Assembly: GCA_902491535.1 (NCBI GenBank) | Contig: CABUHS010000016.1 | Span: forward strand, 1-61,526 | Reading direction: 5' to 3' | Length of the DNA: 61,526 nt | Origin: an uncultured Eubacteriales bacterium | Lineage (GTDB): Bacteria; Bacillota; Clostridia; Oscillospirales; CAG-272 | In this document: positions 53,312 through 61,526 of the stretch, piece after piece | How positions within the stretch are numbered: the first letter of the stretch is position 1 | Layout of the letters: the number at the start of each line of letters is the position of its first letter | Position numbers and translations under genes: made by a program | Notes under the pieces: generated by a model | The model's input: the letters and a program-made list of their open reading frames with translations, nothing else | Told to the model about the DNA's origin: nothing | Databases searched by the model: none

Positions 53312-54251
53312 TTTGGTAAAAAATCCTTTCCCCTATTCGGATACAAACAGACGGTTTCATACGTTCGATTATTACATGCGCGGAAAATTCGGACACAAAT
53401 GCGCAAAGGTGCCGATCGACGCAGGATTTACCTGCCCGAATATAGACGGTACCGTAAGCTTCGGCGGATGCAGTTACTGCGCGCTTGCGGTCAGCGGTTG
53501 CGAGAGGGATACCCGCCCGTTTGCCGTGCAATATGAAGAAAAGCTGAGTATGCTGCGGCGTAAATGGAAGGATTGCATAGGAATACCGTATTTGCAGGAT
53601 TATACGAATACATATGCACCTTTACAAAGGCTTGAGAGTACTTACCGTGAGATTTTGTCGATTCCCAAGACGAAGGGAATGCATATTGCGACACGTGCCG
53701 ATTGCCTGCCTGAACCGACGCTTGATCTGCTTGAAAATATTGCAAGAGAGAAATTTCTTGTTGTTGAACTGGGGCTTCAGACGGCATTTGATTCTACGGC
53801 GGAAAAAATAAACCGCGGACACAGTTACGATGAATTTTTGCGTTCTTATGAGAAACTTTCAAAGCGCGGAATAAATGTCTGTGTTCATATTATAAACGGC
53901 CTTCCCGGCGAAAGCCCGGAAATGATGTGTATTACAGCCGAAAAACTGGCGAAGCTGCGTCCACACAGTCTTAAGATACATCTTCTTCACATTATGGACG
54001 GAACGAGGATGGCGGAGCAGTATATGCGCGGCGAGTTTGATGTTATGACTCTTGAAGACTATGTTTCGGTTGTTGTATCTCAGCTTGAGCTTATGCCTGC
54101 CGAAACGGTTATCGGACGCGTTACTGGAGACGGAACAGCCGACCGTTTGATAGCTCCGGAATGGAGCAAAAAGAAATTTGTCGTTATGAATGAAATTGAT
54201 AAGGAATTCGTGCGCAGATGTTCTGTGCAGGGCAGCAGATATTGCGGGTAG
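53298..54251 (+). CDS. TIGR01212-type radical SAM protein (YhcC/YtqA family)
   Basis: The 317-residue protein has an unusual iron-sulfur motif: C46 then C58-x2-C61 in FTCPNIDGTVSFGGCSYC, the wide spacing being typical of this Elp3-like family. LVVELGLQTAFDSTAEKINRGHSYDEF is the family signature. The reaction is unknown. It overlaps tadA by 14 bp, with AAAGGAG inside the tadA end, so translational coupling is likely. Confidence 0.93.
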
Positions 54252-54292
54252 GCTTTGATGCAGGCAGATCAATATAAACTGAATAAAAACGG

Positions 54293-54331
54293 GGAGTGTG
54301 TGCATTATGCACAAAAAACACTCCTTTTTTT
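54293..54331 (+). terminator. Intrinsic terminator of the tadA transcript
   Basis: GGAGTGT (54293-54299) pairs with ACACTCC (54318-54324), with GTGCA/TGCAC inside, followed by TTTTTTT. Confidence 0.85.
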
Positions 54332-54367
54332 CTACATGTGCATAAACGGTTTTTTTTATTCGTACTC

Positions 54368-54396
54368 TTGCATTATTTTTGGAACAGATGTATAAT
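54368..54396 (+). promoter_or_regulatory. Sigma-A type promoter for the EF-G-like gene
   Basis: TTGCAT (54368-54373), 17-bp spacer, TATAAT (54391-54396), giving a leader of about 155 nt. With the terminator at 54293-54331 this explains the 306-bp gap 54252-54557. Confidence 0.8.
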
Positions 54397-54557
54397 AATT
54401 TGTGAGAAGTGTTTAAAAAGCTATAGAGAATAACAGTTTTTTTCAGAAAAACAACTGTATAGATTGATCCTGAACCATATTTGAATATATTATAGAATGG
54501 CGTATAACACAGTAATGTCATTCGATATTATAAAAAACAGTAAAGGAGCTCTAAGCC

Positions 54558-56624
54558 ATGGCTATGACAGTCACAAAACAAATTCGTAACGTATGCTTTC
54601 TCGGACACGGGGGAGCCGGAAAAACTTCTGTATCTGAAGCTATGCTCTATATAGCTAAAGAAACTGACAGGCTCGGTACGCCTGTTGACGGTAATACCGT
54701 ATGTGACTATGATCCCGAGGAAATAAAAAGAGGATTTACACTTCAGACCGCAATTGCTCCGCTTATGTGGAAGGACGTAAAAATAAACATTATCGATACT
54801 CCCGGATATCTTGATTTTGTCGGGGAGATGGTCGAGGGAGTCCGCGTTGCCGATAGCGCCGTCATCGTTGTTGATGGAAAGGCCGGAATTGAAGTTGGCA
54901 CCGAGCTTGCGTGGGATCGCGCAACGAAAGCGGGAATTCCAAAGGCCTTTTTTGTAAATAAGTTTGACGATCCCGAGTGCCGTTTCAACAGAGTGTTTAC
55001 ACAGCTTCACGACGCCTTCGGAGTTTCGGTATGCCCGCTTATGATACCGATGGTCGAAGGAGATAAGGTTACCGGATTTATCAAGCTTATCGATAAAAAG
55101 ACCTATATCTATGACAAGACAGGCGCTCATACCGAGGGAGAGATTCCCGACGGATATGATGAGGTCGTAGAAAAATACCGCGACATGCTTTTTGAAGCTA
55201 TAGCCGGAGTCAGCGACGAGCTTATGGAGAAATATTTTGCGGGAACTCCGATAACCTACGATGAAGCTGTCGAGGCTATTCATGAGGGAATAATACACGG
55301 CAGTATCGTGCCCGTGCTGTGCGGATCGGCGGCCAAAATGTGGGGCGTTGAGACGCTAATGGATACTGTTGCCGAATCTTTTCCGCGCTGTACGGCGAAG
55401 GGCGCGGAGAAGTCAAAGGACGGCGAGGATATTGCTATTGATAAGGACGGTTCGGATACTGCGCTGTTTGTTTTCAAGACCGTTGCCGATCCGTTCGTCG
55501 GAAAAATGACGTTCTTCAAGGTAATGACAGGAACGCTTACAAATCAGATAACTCTTACAAATCTTCGTTCCGGTGTATCTGAGCGAATGGCACACATATA
55601 TATGATAAGAGGTAAAAAACAGACGGAAGTGGATTCGCTGGCCTGCGGCGATATAGGCATGATAGCAAAACTGACCGGAACGGATACCGGGGATACGCTT
55701 GCTTCAAATGCTTCTATGAAAGAGTATCTCGGTCTGAACTTCCCCGAGCCTTTTTACACAAAGGCGGTAGTCCCGAAGGCCAAGGGCGATGAGGATAAGA
55801 TAGCGTCAGGAATAAGCCGCTTGCTTGAGGAAGATTATACGATCCGCTTTGAAAATGATGCCGAGACAAAACAGCTGCTTATCTCAGGTCTCGGTGATAT
55901 ACACCTTGACGTTGTTGCTGCAAAGCTTAAAACGCGTTACGGTGTAACGGTAGATATGAGCGATCCTAAAATTGCATACCGTGAGGCTATAAAAAAGAAG
56001 ATAGATGCGGAAGGAAAACATAAAAAGCAATCCGGAGGTCACGGACAGTACGGACATGTAAAAATTCATTTCGCACCGTATGACGGAGACGGACTTAAAT
56101 TTACCGAATCTGTTGTCGGAGGAAGCGTGCCGAAGGGGTATTTCCCTGCGGTGGAAAAAGGGCTTTCCGAATCTATGCAGAAGGGTGTGCTTGCCGGATT
56201 TCCTATGACAGGACTCGCTGCTGACCTTTATGACGGTTCGTATCATGATGTGGATTCCTCGGAAATGGCGTTCAAAATAGCGGCAAATTTAGCATATAAG
56301 GAGCTTTCGGCTGCAAATCCGGTTATTCTTGAACCTGTTGGCGAGCTTAAAGTCTGTGTTCCAGGAGATATCGTCGGAGATATTATGGGCGATCTTAACA
56401 AGCGCCGTGGGCGTGTAAACGGAATAGATCCGTGTGAGGATAAAAAGGGATATCAGATTGTGAGCGCCGACGTTCCGAAGTCGGAGATGAGCGATTACAC
56501 GGTTGCGCTGCGCGCGATGGCTCAGGGAAAAGGCAGCTTTACCTACTATTTTGTGAGGTATGAGGAGCTTCCTGCTCAGCTTGCGCAGAAAGTTATTGCG
56601 GAGACACAGAAAAAACAGGAATAA
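54558..56624 (+). CDS. EF-G-like translational GTPase, FusA2 type
   Basis: A 688-residue paralogue of elongation factor G with all five EF-G domains. The P-loop is GHGGAGKT (16-23) in place of AHxDxGKT, switch II reads DTPGYLDF (80-87) with Y84 where the catalytic histidine normally sits, and G4 is NKFD. These changes are typical of the EF-G2-like class, whose role in translation is unclear and whose GTPase rate is probably lower. KKQSGGHGQYGHVKIHF and the C-terminal MAQGKGSF follow EF-G closely. An AAAGGAG precedes the ATG. Confidence 0.93.
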   Translation: MAMTVTKQIRNVCFLGHGGAGKTSVSEAMLYIAKETDRLGTPVDGNTVCDYDPEEIKRGFTLQTAIAPLMWKDVKINIIDTPGYLDFVGEMVEGVRVADSAVIVVDGKAGIEVGTELAWDRATKAGIPKAFFVNKFDDPECRFNRVFTQLHDAFGVSVCPLMIPMVEGDKVTGFIKLIDKKTYIYDKTGAHTEGEIPDGYDEVVEKYRDMLFEAIAGVSDELMEKYFAGTPITYDEAVEAIHEGIIHGSIVPVLCGSAAKMWGVETLMDTVAESFPRCTAKGAEKSKDGEDIAIDKDGSDTALFVFKTVADPFVGKMTFFKVMTGTLTNQITLTNLRSGVSERMAHIYMIRGKKQTEVDSLACGDIGMIAKLTGTDTGDTLASNASMKEYLGLNFPEPFYTKAVVPKAKGDEDKIASGISRLLEEDYTIRFENDAETKQLLISGLGDIHLDVVAAKLKTRYGVTVDMSDPKIAYREAIKKKIDAEGKHKKQSGGHGQYGHVKIHFAPYDGDGLKFTESVVGGSVPKGYFPAVEKGLSESMQKGVLAGFPMTGLAADLYDGSYHDVDSSEMAFKIAANLAYKELSAANPVILEPVGELKVCVPGDIVGDIMGDLNKRRGRVNGIDPCEDKKGYQIVSADVPKSEMSDYTVALRAMAQGKGSFTYYFVRYEELPAQLAQKVIAETQKKQE

Positions 56625-56635
56625 AAATTGAAATC

Positions 56636-56686
56636 AAAAGCGCCGGAACGGGTACCTCACATAAGGAAGTGCCCGTTCCGGCTTTT
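56636..56686. terminator. Terminator after the EF-G-like gene
   Basis: GCCGGAACGGG (56642-56652) pairs with CCCGTTCCGGC (56672-56682), flanked by AAAAG and TTTTG. It serves the plus strand and possibly the convergent regulator gene. Confidence 0.85.
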
Positions 56687-56820
56687 GTAACCGGTCGGAA
56701 TGATTGTTTCGGGGAATAGAGACTATATACGAAAGAAGTCACATTTTAAAAATCAAGCGCAACATATTATAGAGGAGGGCGGTTGGTGAATGATATGATC
56801 TTCTTCTGTTATCGCATGGT

Positions 56821-57954
56821 TTATCGGATATGCTTCAACAACTCCTGAAAACGTGGATCATCCCGAAGACTGTCAAATGCCGCTGCGTTTAGCTTGTTTT
56901 GTAGCCGGGTGGCATGATTGAGGGTGTGCGGATAATAAGAAAATGGCGCGGGGATATGTTTCATAAGCGGTGTACGCAGAGCCTGATGCTCTCGGTACTC
57001 GGGTAAGGAAGTAGTCTCAAGATCGTAGAGCGTCATCTTTTTAAGATACTCTAACGCCGCCTCTTTCCGATCGCTTTTCAGATATGCCTCGGCGATTAAT
57101 GCGTATACATCGCCGCCCTTTTCCCGATAATGCAGTGATGGACGTACGGGTTGACTGTGGAAAATCAGGTCAATGAGTTTTATCGCAGTAAAAAAGCATT
57201 CAAGGGCATCATCATACCGCTCTATCATCATATAGGAGCATCCCCGCCGAACGATGTCGTCCAGCATAGCGTCAAGATGGTACATGAAGTCCCTTTCGCA
57301 GTAAACACCTTCTGCCTCGTAATCCTTTTCATGATGTGCAATGTAGGCGTTCATTTCATGTACGGTCATGTCACAGCGCCACGGGAATTGCTCTGAGTGC
57401 GCCTTCGCATTTTCAAAGTTTCCGTATGCACTGTGCAGAAGTACCATGATCATGTGCGCACGCAGGATATCGGTGGTGTTTTTTGCGTAAGAAATAACCA
57501 GCGAAGCCATCCGCACACATTCACGATAAATTTCTGCACCGTTTTCTGCATCGTGAAGATCGTTTTCGGGATAAGCAAGGCTTATTCCGCATTCCAAACA
57601 GTTCATTAACAATCGAATGTTGCAGGGATATAGTTTCAATCCATTCTGCAACATCTTGTAGCGGAGAGTGACGCTGTCCTTGTTCGGCGGCTCGATCTTC
57701 GCAGCTTCGACCTCGCATAGAATCTTCTCAACCGCTTCCTCATCGCTGATTCCCTGAACTCCAAATAGCGTGTCGGTAGTAACGCCGAACACACCGGCAA
57801 GAGGGACGATCTGGGAGATGTCCGGCATACTGGTGTCATTTTCCCATTTTGAAACAGCCGGTGCGGATATATTTAACAGTTCCGCAAGTTCTTCCTGTGT
57901 GAGATTGCGCTCTTTCCGCAGACGTTTAATAACGTGACCAATTGATTCGTTCAT
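56821..57954 (-). CDS. Xre-family regulator with a long TPR-like sensor region
   Basis: The 377-residue protein starts MNESIGHVIKRLRKERNLTQ with an Xre helix-turn-helix (about 6-60), followed by about 300 residues of helical, repeat-like sequence that looks like a tetratricopeptide sensor domain (AYGNFENAKAHSEQF; RYDDALECFFTAIKL). Such regulators often bind a peptide or partner protein. The ATG at 57954 has GGAGG five bases upstream. Stand-alone, so its target is not indicated by neighbours. Base composition is a little richer in G+C than nearby genes. Confidence 0.85.
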   Translation of the reverse strand: MNESIGHVIKRLRKERNLTQEELAELLNISAPAVSKWENDTSMPDISQIVPLAGVFGVTTDTLFGVQGISDEEAVEKILCEVEAAKIEPPNKDSVTLRYKMLQNGLKLYPCNIRLLMNCLECGISLAYPENDLHDAENGAEIYRECVRMASLVISYAKNTTDILRAHMIMVLLHSAYGNFENAKAHSEQFPWRCDMTVHEMNAYIAHHEKDYEAEGVYCERDFMYHLDAMLDDIVRRGCSYMMIERYDDALECFFTAIKLIDLIFHSQPVRPSLHYREKGGDVYALIAEAYLKSDRKEAALEYLKKMTLYDLETTSLPEYREHQALRTPLMKHIPAPFSYYPHTLNHATRLQNKLNAAAFDSLRDDPRFQELLKHIR

Positions 57955-58166
57955 GTTTACCTCCGATTTTTGTATTTCGGTACCGTTGAACATAGTATAG
58001 CATATTCATTTGCAAATAGGAAGCTACTAAACGGATAGCGGGACTTAACCGGCGGTTATTTTTCAGATATTAGGTTTGGCAAAAACTCAAAGACGATTCC
58101 ATTTATAATAAAAAATGCGAAAAATCTTATACATATGTAAATTTATTTAAACGATGAGTGGTTTAA

Positions 58167-58195
58167 TTGACTTTGACCGTCGGACGTGCTATAAT
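58167..58195 (+). promoter_or_regulatory. Sigma-A type promoter for yqhQ-prmC
   Basis: TTGACT (58167-58172), 17-bp spacer, TATAAT (58190-58195), about 65 bp before the ATG at 58260. The remainder of the 305-bp gap 57955-58259 holds nothing else recognised. Confidence 0.8.
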
Positions 58196-58259
58196 GAATC
58201 AGAATTGTTCGAATAAAATGCTTTATTTATATAATCTAAACTGAAAGGCGATAAATTAT

Positions 58260-59342
58260 ATGGAGAAAAATACTTTCAGAAATCCGCGTCTCGGAGTTGT
58301 CGGAGGACAAGCCGTACTTGAGGGTGTTATGATGAGACACAAAGATAAATATTCGGTTTCTGTCCGCAGAGAGGACGGAAGTATCGTTACCGAGAACCGG
58401 GAATTTGTGTCGCTGAGAAAAAAATATAAGTTTCTCAATATTCCGATAATACGCGGAGCTGTCAATTTTGTTGAAATGCTTATGCTGAGCTATAAAACTC
58501 TTTCGATATCGGCAGAAGCCTACGGAATTGATGAAGAGGAAGAAGAATCGAAATTTGAGAAATGGCTGCGCGAAAAGTTCGGCAAAAGTATAATGGATAT
58601 TATTATGGTTATATCGGCTGTACTCGGCGTTGCGCTCGGAGTCGGAATTTTCTTTGTTCTTCCGATATGGCTTACAAAGCTTGCGGACAGTGTTACGTCC
58701 GGAGGACTCGGTTGGTTTAAGAATCTTATCGAAGGCCTTATTAAAGTAGTTATTTTTGTTGTATATCTGTGGGCAGTCTCGCTCATGCCCGATATAAGAC
58801 GGACGTTTGAATACCACGGCGCTGAGCATAAGTCGATTTTCTGCTATGAGGCGGGAGAAGAACTGACTCCCGAGAATGCAAAGAAATTCAAGCGTTTTCA
58901 TCCGCGCTGCGGAACGAGCTTTATGTTCGTTATGATCGCGATTTCGATAATTATATATTCGCTTCCGTTTGTTACATGGGATAATATATTCTTAAGACTG
59001 TTGACAAAGCTTGTCATGCTTCCTTTTGTTATAGGTATAGGCTATGAATTTCTTATGTATGCCGGCAAGCACGATAATGCAGTTGTCAGGGCGTTGTCGG
59101 CTCCGGGACTCTGGATGCAGAGGATAACCACGCGTGAGCCGGATCTTGATCAGCTTGCTGTCGCTATCGATGCGCTTAAAAGCTGTATGCCGGAAGAATT
59201 TCCGGAATATGCAGCCGAAAAGAACGCTGCCACGGCAGAACAGAAGACCGACAATGTTTCTTCCGTAGAAGTGAAGCAGAATGAAACTGACGATTCTGAT
59301 AATTCATACACGGATGATATATCTGAAGGAAAAGAAGAATAA
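58260..59342 (+). CDS. yqhQ: DUF1385 membrane protein YqhQ
   Basis: The 360-residue protein has the family N-terminus GGQAVLEGVMMRHKDKYSV, PIIRGAVNFVEML and the RTFEYHGAEHKSIFCYEAG segment with conserved His and Glu. Four or five helices are visible (about 112-135, 155-178, 218-240, 248-270). Function unknown. Conserved next to prmC in Bacillota. The last 60 residues are an acidic, low-complexity tail. Confidence 0.93.
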   Translation: MEKNTFRNPRLGVVGGQAVLEGVMMRHKDKYSVSVRREDGSIVTENREFVSLRKKYKFLNIPIIRGAVNFVEMLMLSYKTLSISAEAYGIDEEEEESKFEKWLREKFGKSIMDIIMVISAVLGVALGVGIFFVLPIWLTKLADSVTSGGLGWFKNLIEGLIKVVIFVVYLWAVSLMPDIRRTFEYHGAEHKSIFCYEAGEELTPENAKKFKRFHPRCGTSFMFVMIAISIIIYSLPFVTWDNIFLRLLTKLVMLPFVIGIGYEFLMYAGKHDNAVVRALSAPGLWMQRITTREPDLDQLAVAIDALKSCMPEEFPEYAAEKNAATAEQKTDNVSSVEVKQNETDDSDNSYTDDISEGKEE

Positions 59343-60094
59343 TGACCGATCGTGAGGAGAGATTTTTAAGAGAACATTTTCGTGCCGAAGCGGAGTACGG
59401 GGCGGCGGTATCCCGGCTTGAAGCCGGGGAACCGCTCGCTTATATTATAGGAGAATGGTATTTTTGGAGGCAGACATACCGGGTTTCGCCGGATGTGCTT
59501 ATTCCGAGATCTGATACCGAGCATCTTGTGGAAAAGCTTACATGTATACTTCCGGAAAACGGTCGGTTTCTGGATCTTTGCACCGGCAGCGGATGCATAG
59601 CTATATCTTCGCTTTGTGAGCGCCCCGATGCATCAGCGGATGCGGTGGAACTTTACGGAGGCGCGGCAGAGATCGCTCGGCTCAATTCTGCGGATAACGG
59701 AGTTTCCGATAGGCTAAGGATCGTTCAGGAGGACGCAATGGCGAACGGATGCGTCGAACGGCTACGTCTTGTTAACGGTCTCACCGATAAAATATATGAC
59801 GTTATCGTATCAAATCCACCGTATATACGGACGGATGTCATAGATACACTTTCGGAACAGGTAAAAAGAGAGCCTCGCGCTGCACTTGACGGCGGTAAGA
59901 CCGGAATGGATTTTTATGATATGTTTCTGTCTGTTTATCCTCCGCTTTTAAAAGACGGCGGAGCGTTTTTGTTTGAGATCGGTTATGACCAGGCGGACTG
60001 TATCAGAGCGGTCGCGTCCGCGCGCGGTGCAAAGACGTGCGATATATATAAGGATTACGGCGGAAATGACCGCGTTGCTTTAATAAGGTTTTGA
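59342..60094 (+). CDS. prmC: Release factor glutamine methyltransferase
   Basis: A 250-residue SAM-dependent methyltransferase that modifies the glutamine of the GGQ motif in peptide release factors. It has PLAYIIGEWYFW near the N-terminus, the SAM-binding LDLCTGSGCIAI and the catalytic SNPPYI. The N-terminal helical domain is shorter than usual (about 35 residues before PLAYI). The ATG overlaps the yqhQ stop by one base. prfA, the usual neighbour, does not follow. Confidence 0.95.
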   Translation: MTDREERFLREHFRAEAEYGAAVSRLEAGEPLAYIIGEWYFWRQTYRVSPDVLIPRSDTEHLVEKLTCILPENGRFLDLCTGSGCIAISSLCERPDASADAVELYGGAAEIARLNSADNGVSDRLRIVQEDAMANGCVERLRLVNGLTDKIYDVIVSNPPYIRTDVIDTLSEQVKREPRAALDGGKTGMDFYDMFLSVYPPLLKDGGAFLFEIGYDQADCIRAVASARGAKTCDIYKDYGGNDRVALIRF

Positions 60095-60118
60095 ATTTGA
60101 TACGCTGAGGAGCGCTTT

Positions 60119-61447
60119 ATGCTGATCGGAATATTGAGCTGTATAACGGCTGCGGTTACAGCACTTACACTGTATAAATTTGTTTATATGGTGATAGGTT
60201 TTTTTGCGAAGGAAAAAACATTTCCGGAGACATCGCGGCTTCATAAATACGGAATAGTTATTGCGGCGCGCAATGAAGAAAAGGTCATAGGTAATCTGTT
60301 GGACAGTATACAGGCGCAGGACTATGACATGTCGTTCGTCGACGTGTTTGTTGTTGCGGATAACTGTACGGATAAAACCGCGGAAATTTGCCGTGCGCAC
60401 GGCGTAAATGTTTATGAAAGAAATGATCCCGAACATGCCCGTAAGGGATATGCACTCGAATTTTTGTTTGACAGAATAGATAAAGATTACGGTATAAAAA
60501 GTTATGACGGGTATATTGTTTTTGATGCTGATAATATACTGAGGACTGATTTTATTACTGAAATAAATAAGGCGTTTGATACGGGTGCAGATATTTGTTT
60601 AGGATACCGTAATACGAAGAACTTTTCAGAGAACTGTATATCTGCCGCATACGGCATACATTTTATGCGTTCGTCTTTCTTTCTTCATAGGCCTCGGACT
60701 GCAATAGGTGTAAGTACGCATATTGCCGGGACAGGATGGGTTGTCAGAAGCGAACTTCTCCTTTGCGGGTGGCACTGCACGTCGCTGACGGAGGATACTC
60801 AGTTTACAATGGACAGCGTTGTTTCCGGACATGATATTATTTTTTGTGAAGCGGCAGAGTTTTATGACGAGCAGCCGCATGAGCTTTCGGTCGCTTTGCG
60901 TCAGCGGATAAGATGGATAAAGGGAAGACTGGCTTGCTTTTTCTCAGCCGCCCCAAAGCTTATAAAGGGGATGGTTTGCTCGCGGGGAAGACGCTTTTCA
61001 TGCTATGATATGTTCTTTTATCTTTTTCCTATGGGACTGTTTTCGTTTATATGTTCTACAGTTCCCGCTGCGGTGGATTTTGTTATCGGTGCTGTGTCTG
61101 GGAAGCCGTTTCTTGCATCGCTGCGTTCGGCGGCTGATGCCGCAATTATTGCGGCTGTTTTTTACTGGGTGTATTCGGTTGTCACAGGAGCGCTTGTCAT
61201 GTGGCGTGAGCGAGCCCATATCAGATGCTCATTCCCGCGAATAATATATCTTCTTGCTTTTTGGCCGTGGTTTGATATTGTAGAGCTTCCGCTTGCTATA
61301 GTATCACTTTTTAAACATGTTACATGGAAACCTATAAAACATGACCGTGACTTGACGCTGAAAGAAATTGAAAAAAATTCTCCATCCCTCTTGACAAAGA
61401 AAGAGAAGTGTGATATACTAACGAAGCCGTCGGAAGGCGGAGGATAA
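60119..61447 (+). CDS. Membrane glycosyltransferase family 2
   Basis: The 442-residue protein has an N-terminal membrane helix (about 1-28), a GT2 domain with AARNEEKVIGNLL, VFDADN and EDTQF, then QRIRWIKG matching the QxxRW motif of processive synthases such as hyaluronan and cellulose synthases, and two or three C-terminal helices. It probably makes or extends a surface glycan. GAGGAG lies six bases before the ATG. It follows prmC by 24 bp. The promoter at 61391-61419 lies inside its 3' end. Confidence 0.9.
   Translation: MLIGILSCITAAVTALTLYKFVYMVIGFFAKEKTFPETSRLHKYGIVIAARNEEKVIGNLLDSIQAQDYDMSFVDVFVVADNCTDKTAEICRAHGVNVYERNDPEHARKGYALEFLFDRIDKDYGIKSYDGYIVFDADNILRTDFITEINKAFDTGADICLGYRNTKNFSENCISAAYGIHFMRSSFFLHRPRTAIGVSTHIAGTGWVVRSELLLCGWHCTSLTEDTQFTMDSVVSGHDIIFCEAAEFYDEQPHELSVALRQRIRWIKGRLACFFSAAPKLIKGMVCSRGRRFSCYDMFFYLFPMGLFSFICSTVPAAVDFVIGAVSGKPFLASLRSAADAAIIAAVFYWVYSVVTGALVMWRERAHIRCSFPRIIYLLAFWPWFDIVELPLAIVSLFKHVTWKPIKHDRDLTLKEIEKNSPSLLTKKEKCDILTKPSEGGG
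61391..61419 (+). promoter_or_regulatory. Sigma-A type promoter firing out of the window
   Basis: Consensus TTGACA (61391-61396), 17-bp spacer, TATACT (61414-61419), inside the end of the glycosyltransferase gene. The predicted transcript starts near 61426 and runs past the window end. The following 100 nt contain TTAGA/TCTAA and TAGG/CCTA pairings. I cannot identify the gene or RNA. Confidence 0.75.
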
Positions 61448-61526
61448 GCGAGTAGATAGGCCTTAGAGGGGTATCATAAGCTACTGGAAGTAATCTAAGA
61501 GGGAAATAAGTCCTAACGAAAAAAGA

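Noticed and set aside
54528..55298. 256-residue minus-strand frame opposite the EF-G-like gene
   Set aside because: It lies wholly opposite a strongly supported gene, has no family features and no Shine-Dalgarno; it is a shadow of the coding strand.

Overview
The window looks like chromosomal DNA of a spore-forming member of the Bacillota, class Clostridia, probably a gut-type lineage near Oscillospirales or Christensenellales; the order is inference. Supporting features are spoIIR, a DUF1540 protein, a CpsB/CpsC/CpsD polysaccharide-control module, class B sortase and LCP genes, yqhQ-prmC adjacency, moderate-to-low G+C, sigma-A promoters with 17-bp spacers, and several TTG starts with good Shine-Dalgarno sequences. 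No phage, insertion sequence, CRISPR array or rRNA is present. Most genes are housekeeping.

Layout. 1-452: tRNA-Ser(CGA) with a duplicated 5' half lying between it and its promoter. 453-5005 (minus): clpX, clpP, tig and a phosphoesterase. 5200-7992: DUF1540 protein, threonine synthase, dipeptidase. 8062-12149 (minus): yraN, rnhB, rbgA, lepB, then apgM. 12564-16991: a GT4 glycosyltransferase, a frameshifted small membrane protein, nrdG, and a split transketolase. 17352-19873: rplS with a structured leader, a membrane protein, a YbaK deacylase and a cupin regulator. 20398-27467 (plus): cpsC, cpsD, cpsB, sortase B, an SPQTG surface protein, an LCP protein and a membrane sugar-nucleotide 4,6-dehydratase. 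27571-33931 (minus): the F-type ATP synthase operon. 34347-43747: a Na+/H+ or K+/H+ type antiporter, a YgiQ radical SAM protein, a GntR/ABC operon with a lipoprotein, spoIIR and typA. 43821-54251: phosphodiesterase, a three-gene unknown cluster, yifB, an M23 peptidase, a CPBP protease, a flavin-type oxidase, tadA and a radical SAM protein. 54558-61447: an EF-G-like GTPase, an Xre regulator, yqhQ, prmC and a GT2 glycosyltransferase. A strong promoter near the right edge fires out of the window.

The most unusual item is the ATP synthase operon. It has no free-standing delta (atpH) gene. Instead the alpha subunit carries about 80 extra N-terminal residues that match the C-terminal part of delta, so the operon reads a-c-b-[delta(C)-alpha]-gamma-beta-epsilon. 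The c subunit also carries a signal-peptide-like extension and a mixed set of ion-site residues. Other points worth a second look are the tRNA-Ser partial duplication, a sortase B and its apparent SPQTG substrate inside a capsule-control operon that lacks the usual glycosyltransferases, a multi-hairpin element at 52134-52262, and an uncharacterised three-gene cluster at 45091-46577.
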